Shown: piece by piece, positions 33,957-41,858 of the stretch
How the letters are laid out: each line of letters starts with the position of its first letter
How positions within the stretch are numbered: the stretch's first letter is position 1
Assembly: GCF_002998925.1 (NCBI RefSeq)
Contig: NZ_CP027228.1
Span: 1,751,832-1,815,831 of the forward strand
Direction: 5' to 3'
Length of the DNA: 64,000 bases
Source: Mogibacterium diversum
Lineage (GTDB): Bacteria > Bacillota > Clostridia > Peptostreptococcales > Anaerovoracaceae
The notes under the pieces: generated by a model
The model's input: the letters and a program-made list of their open reading frames with translations, nothing else
Databases searched by the model: none
What the model was told of the DNA's origin: nothing
Position numbers and translations under genes: made by a program

Positions 33957-36900
33957 ATGGCAGACGTCAGATTTACGCCTGATCAGCAAAGGGCAATCGA
34001 TACTATCGACAAAAGCATTCTCGTATCGGCCGCAGCTGGTTCCGGCAAGACGGCAGTGCTCGTTGAGCGCATCATCAATATCATAGTTCAGGGTAAGGCG
34101 GATGTTGACCGCATGCTTGTCGTGACTTTTACCAATGCCGCGGCATCCGAGATGAGGCTAAAACTGACTAAAGCGATTAACAAGGAAATCAAGGCAGCTA
34201 AAACTTCTGACCCCGAGAGATCAGAGAGGCTCAGGCAGCAGCTCGGTAAGATGTATAGGTCGTACATATCGACGGTACATAGCTTTTGTAACCGAGTTAT
34301 CAAGGAATTTTTCTACCTGACTGACCTCGAGCCGAACTTCAAGATATGTGATAGCCTCAAGGCTGAAATCATGAAGATGGAAGCTATCGAAGAGGTGTTT
34401 GAACAGGGATTTGAAGAGGATAATTTTATAGAAGGGGGCTCATTTCGTGAGTTTTTAGACCGCTATAGTAAGGAGCGAGATGATAAGGGGTTAATGCAGG
34501 AGCTCGTCAAAGCATACGCGGATCTCAGGAGCATGCCAGATTATTTTGAATGGTCTGAGCGCATGGCTGAGAAGCTTCGCATACCGGAGAGCGGCGACTA
34601 CCGAGATAGCGATTTATATAGAGAGCTGTGGGCAGATGCAAGGAAGGTCGTGGATGATGCCCTTCACGAAGCACTTGGATTGCAGGAGTATCTGATCGCA
34701 CTTAATTTGCCCAATACGGCAGCGAAGCTTGACTCCGAGATAGGTGCCTTTCAGACTTTGGCAGATGCTATCAAGTCTATTTGTGATAGAGGAGAGCTGG
34801 CTAAAGGTGCTGAAGAGGTTGTTTCTAAGGTTTTCCAAAATCCTATTTTCGGTAAGTTTGCTGGCGGAAAGGGAGAAACAGAGGTATATAAGTCGGTATC
34901 TGCTGATTGTAAGGCTAGAAGAGATACATATAAGAACAACTTCCAGAATTTCTTTAAGGAATACAATTTTGCAGAGCTCAAGACTTTATTCGAAGAGCAG
35001 GCGGAAACGTACAAATATACGATGTATTATTTGGCGCTACTCAAGGAATTTGAGCGCATTTATAGTGCCAAGAAGAGAGACCAGGGTGTTATCGACTACG
35101 GTGACATGGAACATATAACCGCAGGTATTCTCAAGAATGAAGAGGCAAGGAAGGTGCTCCGTGAACGGTTCGAATTTATATTCGTTGATGAATATCAGGA
35201 CGTGAATACTCTGCAGGAATTCCTAATTGGCAGTGTAGCTCGAGAAGATAACGTGTTCAAGGTAGGGGACGTCAAGCAGAGCATTTATAAGTTCAGGCAG
35301 GCTGAGCCTCATATATTTGAGGAGACATCTAGGGCGTATAAAGACGAGCTTAATGAGCATGCAATTCAGATAAATCTCAACAAAAACTTCCGCAGCAACG
35401 GAGCCACGATTGACTACATCAACTATGTATTTCAAGATTTGATGGATGGCTATGACGATGACGAGAAGCTATATCAAGGACTTACGGGGCATCCTGAATA
35501 TAACCTTAAGCCAGAGGTGCACCTGCTTCTAACTGAAATGGATGATTCAAGCGAAGGGGAGAGCTCAGATACAAGTTATACACCTCGAGGTTCTCAGCTG
35601 GTCGATATAGAAGGACCTGTAGCTGGCACTTTAGACGAGTCTGCTGAAGAAATCAAAGCTCTGTCCAAAGCAGAGATAGAAGCGATTCATGTTGCGGATA
35701 TTGTCAGCAGTATCATCGGTACGGAATTCTACGATGGCAAGAGCGGCAAGGTTAGAAGAGCAACTCCTAGAGATATAGCCATACTGCTCCGTTCTACTAA
35801 GAATAAATCAGACATGTATTATAAGTCGCTGATGAGCAAGAGCATCTCATCCCATATCTCCGATGATGGTGGATATTTTGACACGGTTGAAGTAGCTGTT
35901 GCTATGGCGATACTTAAAATTGTTGATAACATGCATCAGGATATACCGCTCATATCCGTGCTCAGGTCAGAGGTGTTCGGGTTTACCCCAGAGCAGCTTG
36001 CTGAGATAAGAGCCTTTGCAAGAGAGAATCAGATTGCGGAAGCGAAGGAAAGAGAAGGGGATGTGCAGTACCAGAGGCAGTCATACTGCGATGCATTGCT
36101 TTTATACAGTGCAAATGGCAGTGACGATAGTTTAAAGTCCCGTGTAAATGAGGCACTCGCGACCATCGAGAAATGGCGTGTGCACAGCAAGATGATGCAG
36201 CTCGATGATTACATTTGGTACCTACTAGAAGATTCCAATTATTACATGTACGCAGGTGCTATGTATGGCGGCAGGCAGAGGCAGGCTAACCTAAGAGCGC
36301 TTGTCGAGAGGGCTGGAGCTTTTAGGATGTCGAGTATTGCCTCACTCAGCAGCTACATAAGCTATCTTGAGGTATTAAGGACCAAGAACGTAGAGATGGG
36401 ACAGCCATCAATGGTCAGCGAGGAAGATGATGTTGTCAGGATAATGACCATCCATAAGAGTAAGGGACTCGAGTTTCCGTTCGTAATCGTAGCAGGCATG
36501 GGCAATCAGCTCAATTATTCGTCTGGCATCAAAGGCTTCCAATTCGACAACGAGCTTGGAATCGCCTTGGCGTACGTCAACCCAGACGAGCATTACTGGC
36601 GTAGAACGCTGATGCAGAAGAAGATAACAGCCAAGATTCGTGAGGATGAGTATCAGGAGCAACTTAGAGTCTTGTACGTTGCGATGACACGTGCTAGGGA
36701 AAAGCTATATCTTGTCGGCTGTGAGAAGACAGATGAGTTTGTGCTTGATGATATTCGCTCTAGAACTAGTTATTTTAAGATCATGGGAAAGCTTTGTGAC
36801 TCTGGGCAATATAACGAGTATACCTCTACTGATATGCATGAAGTTAAGATGCCGTCGCTTCCACGAGGGGCAAATAATTTCTTGACCACTGATAAGATTC

Positions 36901-37622
36901 CGATGGATACCGAGCTAAGTGAAGAATATGAAGAGGTTAAGAGGCGTCTCGACTATGAGTATGCATATAAGGATGATCTTAATACCAAGGCGAAGTACTC
37001 CGTTAGTGAGCTTAATAAGGAAGCCAAGGATAGGGAGTCTTATAAGGGCAAAATAGAAGATAGAAATACAAGAATTGAGAGGCTAGCTAGCGCCGATGCA
37101 GCGAGCATTGGAACTGCTTATCACAGAATTATGGAGTTTGTGGATTTCAAGAAGGCAGTAAACGAAGCTGGTGAGTGCGATAAGTCTTATATAGCCGAAA
37201 GAGCTGAGACGCTTAAGGGGAATGGTGCTATCTCCGAACCAGTGTTTAAAGCTTTGGATCTTGGAAAGGTATATGCGTTCTTTGAGACTGAAATAGGAAC
37301 GCGGGCTTGTGCAGCAGCTAGAGAGGGCTTGCTATCTAAGGAAAAACCTTTTACATTAAGGGTAGAACGAAGGGGTAAAAGTGTACTGGTTCAGGGTATC
37401 ATCGATTGCTACTTTAGTGATGGAGATGGACTGGTTCTGGTTGACTACAAGAGTAACAGACTTAGCTACAAGGATAGAGAAGCTGACATTGAGCGCATAA
37501 AGGAAGAGTATCGGGAGCAGATAAGTCTCTACAAGCGTGCTCTCGAGGAAGGTACGGGACTAAGTGTTAAGGAAGCATATCTGTATCTGCTAGATAAATC
37601 AATTACTATATCAATGTTATAA
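33957..37622 (+). CDS. addA: ATP-dependent helicase/nuclease subunit A
   Basis: This 1221-residue UvrD-type helicase with a RecB-like nuclease processes double-strand breaks as AddAB. Seen are Walker A SAAAGSGKT (K31), VDEYQDVNTLQ (motif II), VGDVKQSIYKFRQAEP (motif III), TIHKSKGLEFPFVIV (motif V), RVLYVAMTRAREKLYL (motif VI), and the nuclease core GIIDCYFSD...LVLVDYKSN near residues 1145-1170. Full length for the family. Its partner addB, normally just upstream, is not present: upstream is the divergent gpmI. AddB may be elsewhere on the chromosome. The next gene starts 48 bases after the stop. Confidence 0.95.
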   Translation: MADVRFTPDQQRAIDTIDKSILVSAAAGSGKTAVLVERIINIIVQGKADVDRMLVVTFTNAAASEMRLKLTKAINKEIKAAKTSDPERSERLRQQLGKMYRSYISTVHSFCNRVIKEFFYLTDLEPNFKICDSLKAEIMKMEAIEEVFEQGFEEDNFIEGGSFREFLDRYSKERDDKGLMQELVKAYADLRSMPDYFEWSERMAEKLRIPESGDYRDSDLYRELWADARKVVDDALHEALGLQEYLIALNLPNTAAKLDSEIGAFQTLADAIKSICDRGELAKGAEEVVSKVFQNPIFGKFAGGKGETEVYKSVSADCKARRDTYKNNFQNFFKEYNFAELKTLFEEQAETYKYTMYYLALLKEFERIYSAKKRDQGVIDYGDMEHITAGILKNEEARKVLRERFEFIFVDEYQDVNTLQEFLIGSVAREDNVFKVGDVKQSIYKFRQAEPHIFEETSRAYKDELNEHAIQINLNKNFRSNGATIDYINYVFQDLMDGYDDDEKLYQGLTGHPEYNLKPEVHLLLTEMDDSSEGESSDTSYTPRGSQLVDIEGPVAGTLDESAEEIKALSKAEIEAIHVADIVSSIIGTEFYDGKSGKVRRATPRDIAILLRSTKNKSDMYYKSLMSKSISSHISDDGGYFDTVEVAVAMAILKIVDNMHQDIPLISVLRSEVFGFTPEQLAEIRAFARENQIAEAKEREGDVQYQRQSYCDALLLYSANGSDDSLKSRVNEALATIEKWRVHSKMMQLDDYIWYLLEDSNYYMYAGAMYGGRQRQANLRALVERAGAFRMSSIASLSSYISYLEVLRTKNVEMGQPSMVSEEDDVVRIMTIHKSKGLEFPFVIVAGMGNQLNYSSGIKGFQFDNELGIALAYVNPDEHYWRRTLMQKKITAKIREDEYQEQLRVLYVAMTRAREKLYLVGCEKTDEFVLDDIRSRTSYFKIMGKLCDSGQYNEYTSTDMHEVKMPSLPRGANNFLTTDKIPMDTELSEEYEEVKRRLDYEYAYKDDLNTKAKYSVSELNKEAKDRESYKGKIEDRNTRIERLASADAASIGTAYHRIMEFVDFKKAVNEAGECDKSYIAERAETLKGNGAISEPVFKALDLGKVYAFFETEIGTRACAAAREGLLSKEKPFTLRVERRGKSVLVQGIIDCYFSDGDGLVLVDYKSNRLSYKDREADIERIKEEYREQISLYKRALEEGTGLSVKEAYLYLLDKSITISML

Positions 37623-37670
37623 CAAAGGGCGAATTCTGCAGAGAATTCTACATAGAAGAGAGGTAAAAAA

Positions 37671-38147
37671 ATGTTCAGAAACCTTAGAAATGAGAAAAAA
37701 GCTATTTCAGAAGAGGCTGCAAAGAAGCTGCTAAAAGAAGCCCCAAGGGGAGTTTTAGCAGTGAATGGCGACGATGATTATCCGTATGCGATCCCCGTCA
37801 ACTATCTGTACGATGAACACAAAGGTCGTATCTACTTCCATAGCCTGCGTGGAGGATATAAGGTAGAGTGTATGGAGAGATGTGACAGGGTATGCTTTAC
37901 CGTATATGGAAATGAGCAGATCAGGGAAGAGGCGTGGGCACCGTTTGTACAGAGTGCGGTTGTGTTCGGAAAGTGCCATCCAATTGAAGATAGAGAAGAG
38001 ATGTTTGAGGTGCTGAAAAACTTCGCTCTAAAATACTATCCAAGCGAGGAACTCGTGCACCGCGAGATAAAAGCAACTGGCCATGCTGTGCAGATGTACG
38101 AGATTGAGATTGAGCATATGACTGGTAAAGAAGTGCAAGAGAAATAA
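37671..38147 (+). CDS. Pyridoxamine 5'-phosphate oxidase-like flavoprotein, NimA type
   Basis: This 158-residue split-barrel flavin-binding protein begins with MFRNLRNEKKAISEEAAKKLLKEAPRGVLAVNGDDDYPYAIPVNYLYD. That order is typical of the NimA/5-nitroimidazole-resistance-related PNPOx subgroup (the Arg/Lys-rich start and YPYAIPVNY strand), followed by IYFHSLRGGYKVE (flavin phosphate region). NimA proteins reduce nitroimidazoles, but many anaerobes carry relatives without that activity, so resistance should not be assumed. The ribosome site is AGAGAGG; it may be cotranscribed with addA. A terminator follows at 38230. Confidence 0.85.
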   Translation: MFRNLRNEKKAISEEAAKKLLKEAPRGVLAVNGDDDYPYAIPVNYLYDEHKGRIYFHSLRGGYKVECMERCDRVCFTVYGNEQIREEAWAPFVQSAVVFGKCHPIEDREEMFEVLKNFALKYYPSEELVHREIKATGHAVQMYEIEIEHMTGKEVQEK

Positions 38148-38229
38148 AGCTTGTATACATAAAAAACCATGTAATGGATAATAAATACCATTACTACTAT
38201 TGAACCGATAATATTATGATGATAAAATG

Positions 38230-38273
38230 ACACACGTCAGTTAGTTAATGTGAACTAACTAGCGTGTGTTTTT
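38230..38273 (+). terminator. Intrinsic terminator
   Basis: ACACACG...CGTGTGT outer stem and AGTTAGTT/AACTAACT inner stem are followed by a T-rich run. A smaller hairpin, GTAATGG/CCATTAC, lies about 40 bp upstream. Confidence 0.85.
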
Positions 38274-38348
38274 ATGTTAAGTAAGCAAAGGGGAGATGGG
38301 AATATTTCTCAGCTACAGCTTACGTATAGTAGGAAAGGAAAAAAATAG

Positions 38349-39812
38349 ATGGAGTATATCAAGAAGAGAAGTATATTGCTCGTAGCAATTCTTGTGCTCA
38401 GCATGGTTCTTGGAAGCATCAGCATAGTTTCAGCAGCAAGCAGAACACAGGATGTGTACAAGTCTTATGATATGTCTGTAAAATCTGGAAGCAGTGCATA
38501 TGGGTATACTGACGGAAATAAGTGGAGTGCAGTATATGAGAAGGTTCTAGGAACTAATGGCACAACGCTTACACCGATATGGTATTCGGCTGATGGTTCT
38601 AACTATTACCCAGTAGAGGTATCCAGAGTTTATCAGTCTGGTGGATATGTATACACGTTCAAGGCCAATGGAGCAGTTCTATACACGGGTCAAAATGCAG
38701 TTATGAATCCTGCAATTATCGCAAAACTTTATGATAAGAAACTTACTAAGACTATATACAGCGGAACAGAAACTGTTTCAAATCAGACATTTAACGGACC
38801 TGTTGAGGTAGAAGCTGGAGCAAATATCACTTTTGACAACGTAAAGTTCAACAATGGTCTCACTACCTATGGAGTATCTAATGTTTCGAACAGTTCGTTT
38901 ACTGATAGCACGGCTGTCAATAGAGGTAGTGGTAAGACTTATATAGCAGACACACATTTCGGCCACACCGCTAGCTCATCGAGCTTCTACGGACAGACTT
39001 CATCCGTAGTTGGAGTAAAGCTGAAGAGCAACCGCCTTTCAGACGCAGTAAAGGGCAAGGCATATGCTGAACTTCTTTCGTTCCCTGATTTTTCTTATAC
39101 CTATTACCCAAGCTCGTATAGTGCAAGGGTAACTGCCAAGATGCATTATGACACAGTTAGTATCGTTGGTGCACTTCCAAGTGGTCTTGCAGCAAGCGCT
39201 GCAAACTATGATGCTACAGCTGAGAAGACAGATGTTAATATAACCGGGACACCTACGGCAGAGGGAATAGATCAACTATTCGATATTAATTTTACAGAAG
39301 GCGTTTCGAAACTAAATATCACGATTCCAATGTTAATTAATGTTAACGCATATAGCGTAGAGTATATGATTGTCGGAGATACCCCAAGTGGATACATGGC
39401 TCCAAGCACTGTAACTGGTGTAGGGTACGGCGAGACAGTTACACTTGAGGCGGCACCAAATAGCATTTCTGGACAAAAGAATGGCGTTAACGGCACATGG
39501 GAATTTTCCGGCTGGTCGACAGACAGAAACAATATAAGCACTACAAAGGTCACTACGGTAAATGTAACTCAGAACACTGTAGTATATGGGCAGTGGATAT
39601 TTAAAGCAGATAGCACTTCTTCAGCTACTGTTACACCTGCTTCGGGAAACTCTAGCAGAAACAGTGCTCCTGCAGCCAATACCGTAAGCAAGCATAAGGT
39701 TCATAGACATGGACCAAAGACGGGTGATAGCAATGATATCGGCGGATACTTGCTAGTGCTCGGAGTTGCTTCGGCGATGTTAGCGGTCGTTTCAAAGCGC
39801 AAGGCTAACTAG
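38349..39812 (+). CDS. Surface protein with SHIRT-like domain and GPKTGD sorting signal
   Basis: This 487-residue protein has a signal peptide (MEYIKKR, hydrophobic core, cleavage near VSAAS, residue 29). A beta-rich segment of repeated 'VSNVSNSSFTDST'-like turns (about 140-220) may be a short beta-helix. A domain near 333-420 reads YSVEYMIVGDTPSGYMAPSTV...GTWEFSGW, the pattern of SHIRT or Listeria-Bacteroides repeat domains. A Ser/Ala/Asn-rich spacer leads to HRHGPKTGDSND near residue 455, a hydrophobic helix and SKRKAN. The Leu-less sorting motif is the same as in the proteins at 7.5 and 41.9 kb. The ribosome site GGAAAGG is moderate. The ligand is unknown. Confidence 0.82.
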   Translation: MEYIKKRSILLVAILVLSMVLGSISIVSAASRTQDVYKSYDMSVKSGSSAYGYTDGNKWSAVYEKVLGTNGTTLTPIWYSADGSNYYPVEVSRVYQSGGYVYTFKANGAVLYTGQNAVMNPAIIAKLYDKKLTKTIYSGTETVSNQTFNGPVEVEAGANITFDNVKFNNGLTTYGVSNVSNSSFTDSTAVNRGSGKTYIADTHFGHTASSSSFYGQTSSVVGVKLKSNRLSDAVKGKAYAELLSFPDFSYTYYPSSYSARVTAKMHYDTVSIVGALPSGLAASAANYDATAEKTDVNITGTPTAEGIDQLFDINFTEGVSKLNITIPMLINVNAYSVEYMIVGDTPSGYMAPSTVTGVGYGETVTLEAAPNSISGQKNGVNGTWEFSGWSTDRNNISTTKVTTVNVTQNTVVYGQWIFKADSTSSATVTPASGNSSRNSAPAANTVSKHKVHRHGPKTGDSNDIGGYLLVLGVASAMLAVVSKRKAN

Positions 39813-39891
39813 TTAAGGATACTGTCCGTATAGCGATATACGATTATAAAAAATTAATAAAGCCTAAAGTAATAAGTTATAAATATGCTAG

Positions 39892-39949
39892 ACGAGAAAA
39901 TCGAGATTTGCTCAGGAATTGAAAAATCTTGGCTTTCTCGTTTTGTTTT
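39892..39949 (+). terminator. Intrinsic terminator before the ankyrin gene
   Basis: ACGAGAAA (39892-39899) pairs with TTTCTCGT (39934-39941), with inner GAGATTT/AAATCTT pairing, followed by a T-rich tail. Confidence 0.75.
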
Positions 39950-40040
39950 GGAGAGTTGTTATGTATAATTTACTTATCTAGGTTACTATAAGTAGTAATT
40001 GCAAGAAAATCGCATACTATAAGGCAAGATGTAGGAGCAT

Positions 40041-41117
40041 ATGATGATAGAGATTAAAGACATCGGGAAATTTGAATCCGTACCAGAGATCGTAAGTGAC
40101 ATTGCAAATGGTGATGTAAATGCCTTAGAAGAACAGCTATCTAAGGGGTGGGACATCAATGAAGAGATAGTGCTTAGTAAGTACACGAGGCTTTTGCCAC
40201 TTAACCTAGCTCTTATGATGAATAAATCCAAATCTATCAAGTGGTTAGCTGAACACGGAGCAAATCTAAACGATGAAGATAATCCAAGTTTTCTTACCGC
40301 AGTTAGGTACTCTGATGAGGAAACCATCAGATATCTGGTTTCTCAAGGCGCTGATGTCAATGCTGTTAACTCGGTAGAGACTGAAGCGTTTGAACAAGCT
40401 ATCTTCGGAGAGAGGCTAGATAACCTAGCTCTAATCGATGAACTCGGTCATACAGTTAAGAAGTACGGTGGGGCAGCGTTTAGAAATTGCCTTGACAAGA
40501 GAAATTACGATATTGTTGAGTTTTTTATAAAAAACGGCGTCGATATAAACTATAATAAGCCCGATTCTATTTACCCGTTCAAGCCGACACCGCTCTGTGT
40601 AGCAGCGAGGTACGTTGATTTTGAGATGTGTAAATACCTCGTAGAACACGGTGCAGATGTGACTATTACAGAAAAAGATGGCATGAGACCGTACAGCATC
40701 GCTCTTGAGAAGGGTGATGACGAGATGGCGGAGTACTTTAAGGGGCTGGAACCAGCCGAGTTCCACAGTCTTCATAACAAGGTGGACGAACTGAAAGCTT
40801 ACAAGCTTCCTAAGGCGATGATTGATTTGCTGCAAAGTGATAATCTGCATTTCGAACTTCCAAATTGTGATTTCGGTTACATCGACTTTTTTGAGCTCAC
40901 CGAAACGATTCCTATGAAGATTGGTAGGCGTAAAGTGCTTAGGATATCTAAGTCAACTGGAGATTATAGCGATATATACGTAGTCTGGAATCCTAAGACT
41001 AAGAAGGTTGCCGTTTACGATGTTGAACACGAGGAACTGAAGGATCTATGTGGATGCAAGGATTTTATAGATGATATGGCAGGGCATCTGCAGAGAGTTC
41101 TGGAGGGAGAGCTATAA
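40041..41117 (+). CDS. Ankyrin-repeat protein, probable immunity-type protein
   Basis: This 358-residue protein has no signal peptide. About five ankyrin repeats are seen between residues 15 and 235 (LPLNLALMMNKSKSIKWLAEHGANLN, FLTAVRYSDEETIRYLVSQGADVN, CVAARYVDFEMCKYLVEHGADV, YSIALEKGDDEMAEYF). A C-terminal region of about 110 residues (FELPNCDFGYIDFFEL...YVVWNPKTKKVAVYDVEHEEL) looks like a SUKH/SMI1-type immunity fold. The next gene, 2 bases later, is a clear SMI1/KNR4 protein. In polymorphic toxin systems ankyrin and SUKH proteins commonly neutralise secreted effectors; no effector gene is visible here. Two adjacent ATGs (40041 and 40044); the second is better spaced from the AGGAG site. 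Confidence 0.75.
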   Translation: MMIEIKDIGKFESVPEIVSDIANGDVNALEEQLSKGWDINEEIVLSKYTRLLPLNLALMMNKSKSIKWLAEHGANLNDEDNPSFLTAVRYSDEETIRYLVSQGADVNAVNSVETEAFEQAIFGERLDNLALIDELGHTVKKYGGAAFRNCLDKRNYDIVEFFIKNGVDINYNKPDSIYPFKPTPLCVAARYVDFEMCKYLVEHGADVTITEKDGMRPYSIALEKGDDEMAEYFKGLEPAEFHSLHNKVDELKAYKLPKAMIDLLQSDNLHFELPNCDFGYIDFFELTETIPMKIGRRKVLRISKSTGDYSDIYVVWNPKTKKVAVYDVEHEELKDLCGCKDFIDDMAGHLQRVLEGEL

Positions 41118-41119
41118 GG

Positions 41120-41710
41120 ATGAATATAGTTGATAAGTCTAAGGAAATCGTAAAGTACATATGTGAGAACTTCGAAGAATGGGATTTGGATGACCCGATT
41201 GAAGAAGGAAATATCGATGACTATGAGACTGTGATTGGCGCAACGGAAGAAGAACTCAAGTCATTTGAAGAGGCTTTTGAAGTTGAGCTACCAGAGTCTT
41301 TTAAAGAGCTGTACAGATACAAGAATGGCAGTGGCTATATGTGCGCGTTACCATGCGCAATAGGTGAGCGCGATATGACGTTTTGCCTAATGAGCCTTGA
41401 GCGGATAACGAGTAGCAAGGGGTATTTTCAAAACAAGGATGCGCTTCTTGCTGACTATCCCGATTTCTTCTCAGCTCAAGATATTGAGCGCCTTAGTGAT
41501 GGCAGAATTAAGCCGTATCTGTTCAACAAGAGATGGTTCCCATTCGCGGAGTACTGTGACAGCTGCTATCTGATGCTGGATATGAATCCTGGAGACGATG
41601 GGAAAGTCGGGCAGATAATTTGCTATATTCACGATCCTGACGAAGTGGTGTACGTGGCACCTAGCCTTGAGGAACTCATTTCTGAGGTTTATGAGGAGAC
41701 GTGTTCATAG
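41120..41710 (+). CDS. SMI1/KNR4 (SUKH) family protein
   Basis: This 196-residue acidic cytoplasmic protein carries the SUKH signature: GATEEELKSFEEAFEVELPESFKELYRYKNGSGYM, the helix-turn leading into the beta-sheet of SMI1/KNR4 domains. LYADYPDFF-like and SCYLMLDMNPGDDGKVGQIICYIHDPDEVVYVAPSLEELI complete the family pattern. SUKH proteins are widespread immunity proteins against nuclease toxins in contact-dependent systems; some have housekeeping roles. It is in an operon with the ankyrin gene (2-bp gap; the GGAGGG site lies inside the preceding coding end). Confidence 0.85.
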   Translation: MNIVDKSKEIVKYICENFEEWDLDDPIEEGNIDDYETVIGATEEELKSFEEAFEVELPESFKELYRYKNGSGYMCALPCAIGERDMTFCLMSLERITSSKGYFQNKDALLADYPDFFSAQDIERLSDGRIKPYLFNKRWFPFAEYCDSCYLMLDMNPGDDGKVGQIICYIHDPDEVVYVAPSLEELISEVYEETCS

Positions 41711-41737
41711 GAGCATAAAACAAATTTGCAATTGCAT

Positions 41738-41775
41738 AAAAGACAAAGAAAAAACAATTTCTTTGTCTTTTTTTT
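41738..41775 (+). terminator. Strong intrinsic terminator after the SUKH gene
   Basis: Perfect 14-bp arms AAAAGACAAAGAAA and TTTCTTTGTCTTTT are followed by further T. Confidence 0.92.
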
Positions 41776-41858
41776 AATGCAATTTGACAGATGAAGTAGT
41801 ATAATTCTTGTATTAAATTTTATACAATTTTAAGCTATCTTAAAAGCTAGGAGGACTT

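Noticed and set aside
41784..41805. TTGACA and TATAAT upstream of the beta-helix surface protein
   Set aside because: The two hexamers are separated by only 10 bp, too close to form one promoter; the real promoter of this gene is unresolved.
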